Source: Valencia hispanica (Eukaryota; Chordata; Actinopteri; Cyprinodontiformes; Valenciidae). Taken from it: a stretch of DNA of 64,000 nt. The stretch spans positions 23,999,903-24,063,902 of the forward strand of contig OY747702.1 of NCBI GenBank assembly GCA_963556495.2. Reading direction: 5' to 3'. The position numbers and the translations under genes are program-made. The notes beneath the pieces are model-generated. The model saw nothing but the letters and a program-made list of their open reading frames with translations, was not told the DNA's origin and ran no database searches. Below are positions 61,613 to 64,000 of this stretch, in pieces. Position 1 is the stretch's first letter. Each line of letters begins with the position of its first letter.

Positions 61613-64000
61613 TTAGAATACTTCCTAACTATTGCAACATATGGCAAAAATTAGTGAAAAAAAATGTAAAAAAGCTTTTATTGCAATAGCAAAAAGTGAC
61701 CTTGAAAATTCAGGTGTATTTCTCAAATACTGACCTTTGGAGATGTTAATTTAGTCATAACTGAGTGATGCCAATAAGGACTTAACTTAACCTTAACTAG
61801 TCCTGCCCGTTGTGATTCTACTTGTTTAAAAACGTTTTAAAAAATTATTTTGACAGTAGATGTAACAGTATTTTTGGATTCAATTGAATGAATGGCATGT
61901 TCTCTTGCCTTTCCTATTTTGAAGAGTGACTAAGACAATTGTCTGAATGTCGTGTCATATTTTTACCCAAGGGAAACAAAAATCTATGGATTATTATTTA
62001 AAAGTGATCAACTTAACTTACAAAAATGCCTCAGTTACACAAAGCTAATAAGAATTGTTACTAATTTTGTTAATTTTTTCATTGTGTTTTTCCCCCTCCA
62101 CTATATAAATGCACTCAAAAAAGGTTATATATGTTTTTGCTTTTTCAGTTGAGATTATACTGGTAGTATAAAGATACATTTGTACATATTTACTAGGGTT
62201 ACCAATAATGTATATTTTTATACAAATATATACAGTAAAGTCTTAATGCAGTCTAATGAAAATATCTTCAAATCCATGCCTAAAATATATTTTAGTTACA
62301 TTTTAAATCAAATGCTTCAGAAAGAAGTTGTTTAAGAAGTTTTCACAAAAAAAAATAGCTTGCAACTTTAACCACACATAACACAATGTTAGTGTCTGAA
62401 GATACAAAATCCTTTACAGCGGGCACATCGATTAGCCCTCTTAACAGAACAACTTGCTTCGACTTGTAATCTTTCCCTGTTCCATTTGCCATATTTAGTA
62501 AAGACATGTCATTCTTCTGCTGATAGTGGATATTGATTTTTAGACCATTTTGCTCTAAATATCGCACTTGTACAATAGAGTGGGCACAAAGGCTTTTCTC
62601 TAGATGAGATTGCTGCGTAGGAACAGGACCACTGCCGCAGAAATCTAAAGGGATTTTTCATGTGAATCTGAAAAGCTTTTTAGTACACCTATTATTGCCT
62701 GTCCAGTATTATGGACCCATAATGGATGAGGCCATCCTGTCTGTAAGGATGTGCTAATGTGAGGTCACGATTTCCACAAGACAGAAGCTCCAAGGGTTTA
62801 ACTGGTCCACCTCGCCTCCCCTTGTCTTAACTGTCCTTCCACGGCTCCTCCTCCCATATGTTGCAGAAATTTGATTACTTGCCATTTTCCAGCTCATTAA
62901 TGAACGCTTATGTTGCATTTGTAATGAATGTGTCCTAGCTGAAACGTGATCAAGTTCCTGGCCTGACTGAGTGCCTTTTCGGATTATCGCTTTCACCTTT
63001 GTGGTTTGTTTCACTGGTGTGGCAGCAGGAAACCACGGCAGAGGCCTGGAGCACAAAAAGGGAACGTTTGCTGAGGAACCTAATTAAAAAAGGATTTGTT
63101 TGAAATTATATACAGAGAGTATATCAGACACTCTTGACATGAAAAACACTGACAACTGAGATCTACTTTAAAATTATACTTTAAAAAGTAATTCAATTCT
63201 ATGCAGGCTTCAATCTAAACATAATAAATAGCTTGAAATTATCACTAAGTAAACTCTCCGACACTTCCTTGGCATGTGTCCATTCCTTATAATATCCCCT
63301 GTTTGCTTGCTCACTTATAGCATTTAGACAACCAACTTTTTGTTACATAGATCCTTATTATTACCAGGCTGCAACAAGAGACCTACACAGCTGAGAAGCA
63401 AAGCATTCAGCTATGCCTTTCAGTCAAAATCTAGCTGCATTCAGTCTCTGCAGATGGGACCGATGATGCACATCAGCAGTATTCACCAGAAGCAGGATAT
63501 CAATGCATGACATCTATTTGCATCCATACGCCCTGTGCCAATTACTCCCAGTTTATTGTCACCAGCGTTTACAGTAATTACAGCTTATACCACTTGTGAC
63601 TTGCAACCTCAGTAATCGGAGTCTTTTCTTTCAGTTTTTCTCAGCAGAGCCAAAATCTTTTATTCATCTCATTTACTTCAGGATGGTGGGATAGTTTGAC
63701 ATTTTACTTTTTGAGTGTGTGACTCTGTGTGTGTCAAGAGTTGCATAAGAGAATTGATGGCCTACGCATGCTCTATATGCAGATGAACTGAGGCACAGCA
63801 AGGAGCTGATTAGTTTTGTTAAACATAAAGAATGAAACAAGAGCTAAACCGCCAGACTCCATCAGGATTTTAAAGCAACCACCTCTACAGACACTAATTA
63901 GCACAATATATTGTTATTTTAAGCCTGTAGACATGTCAAATCAAGAACTCATTTATAGAAAAAAAATGACAGTGCTCTGTTTATGAAAAGCATAATTTTG
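61613..64000. other. Intronic or intergenic, no gene; possible regulatory block
   Basis: No exon or transposon recognised. 62780-63060 is repeat-free and rich in TAAT-type motifs. Confidence 0.4.

Noticed and set aside
1..64000. Endogenous retrovirus or LTR retrotransposon
   Set aside because: No paired LTRs, primer-binding site, or gag/protease/integrase motifs were seen; all reverse transcriptases here are of LINE type.
1..64000. CRISPR arrays, bacterial operons or prophage
   Set aside because: No regularly spaced repeats or compact gene strings; the splice-bounded exon and vertebrate transposons show that this is nuclear fish DNA.

Overview
The window looks like intronic sequence from a teleost fish genome. 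It is AT-rich, mostly non-coding, and dense in decayed transposons of fish type: Tc1 elements with long inverted/direct-repeat ends, L2/CR1 and L1/Tx1 LINEs, a tRNA-derived SINE, and hAT, pogo and TTAA-type MITEs. I find no bacterial operons, rRNA, free tRNA genes, CRISPR arrays or retroviral gag-pol-env sequence.

Only one host coding exon is convincing. It lies at 15272-15487 on the minus strand, is 216 bp and phase 1 at both ends, and encodes the start of the first Ig domain of an UNC5 netrin receptor, most like UNC5A. By homology it is exon 2. Everything at higher coordinates would then be intron 1 (or upstream of the gene), and everything at lower coordinates intron 2. I did not recognise exon 1 or exon 3.

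Layout. 1-13.37 kb is intron with a TTAA-flanked MITE (7.36-7.86 kb), an L2 tail (8.2 kb), a pogo/Tigger-like MITE (10.03-10.47 kb) and a possible very old Tc1 relic (11.8-12.9 kb). 13.38-14.97 kb is a complete Tc1 transposon whose transposase has two in-frame stops. The UNC5 exon follows, 0.3 kb away. 16.1-17.35 kb is a Tc1 relic. 17.43-27.38 kb is one L1/Tx1-type LINE on the minus strand, bounded by a perfect 17-bp target-site duplication. Inside it sit a SINE (18.53-18.86 kb) and a small LINE tail split by a near-intact L2/CR1 LINE (20.19-23.50 kb). 27.4-28.3 kb is another Tc1 relic. 28.3-64 kb is intron or intergenic DNA with further Tc1 relics (30.8, 35.7, 38.6, 51.3 and 61.1 kb), an RTE-like LINE fragment (31.84 kb), a PIF-like MITE (37.46 kb), a TTAA element (41.85-44.89 kb) split by a second copy of the L1 3' UTR, a hAT MITE (52.35 kb), and several repeat-free stretches that could be conserved regulatory DNA.

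The interest lies in the nesting. Target-site duplications and an empty paralogous site let the order of insertions be read directly: L1, then a LINE tail, then L2, with the SINE added separately.
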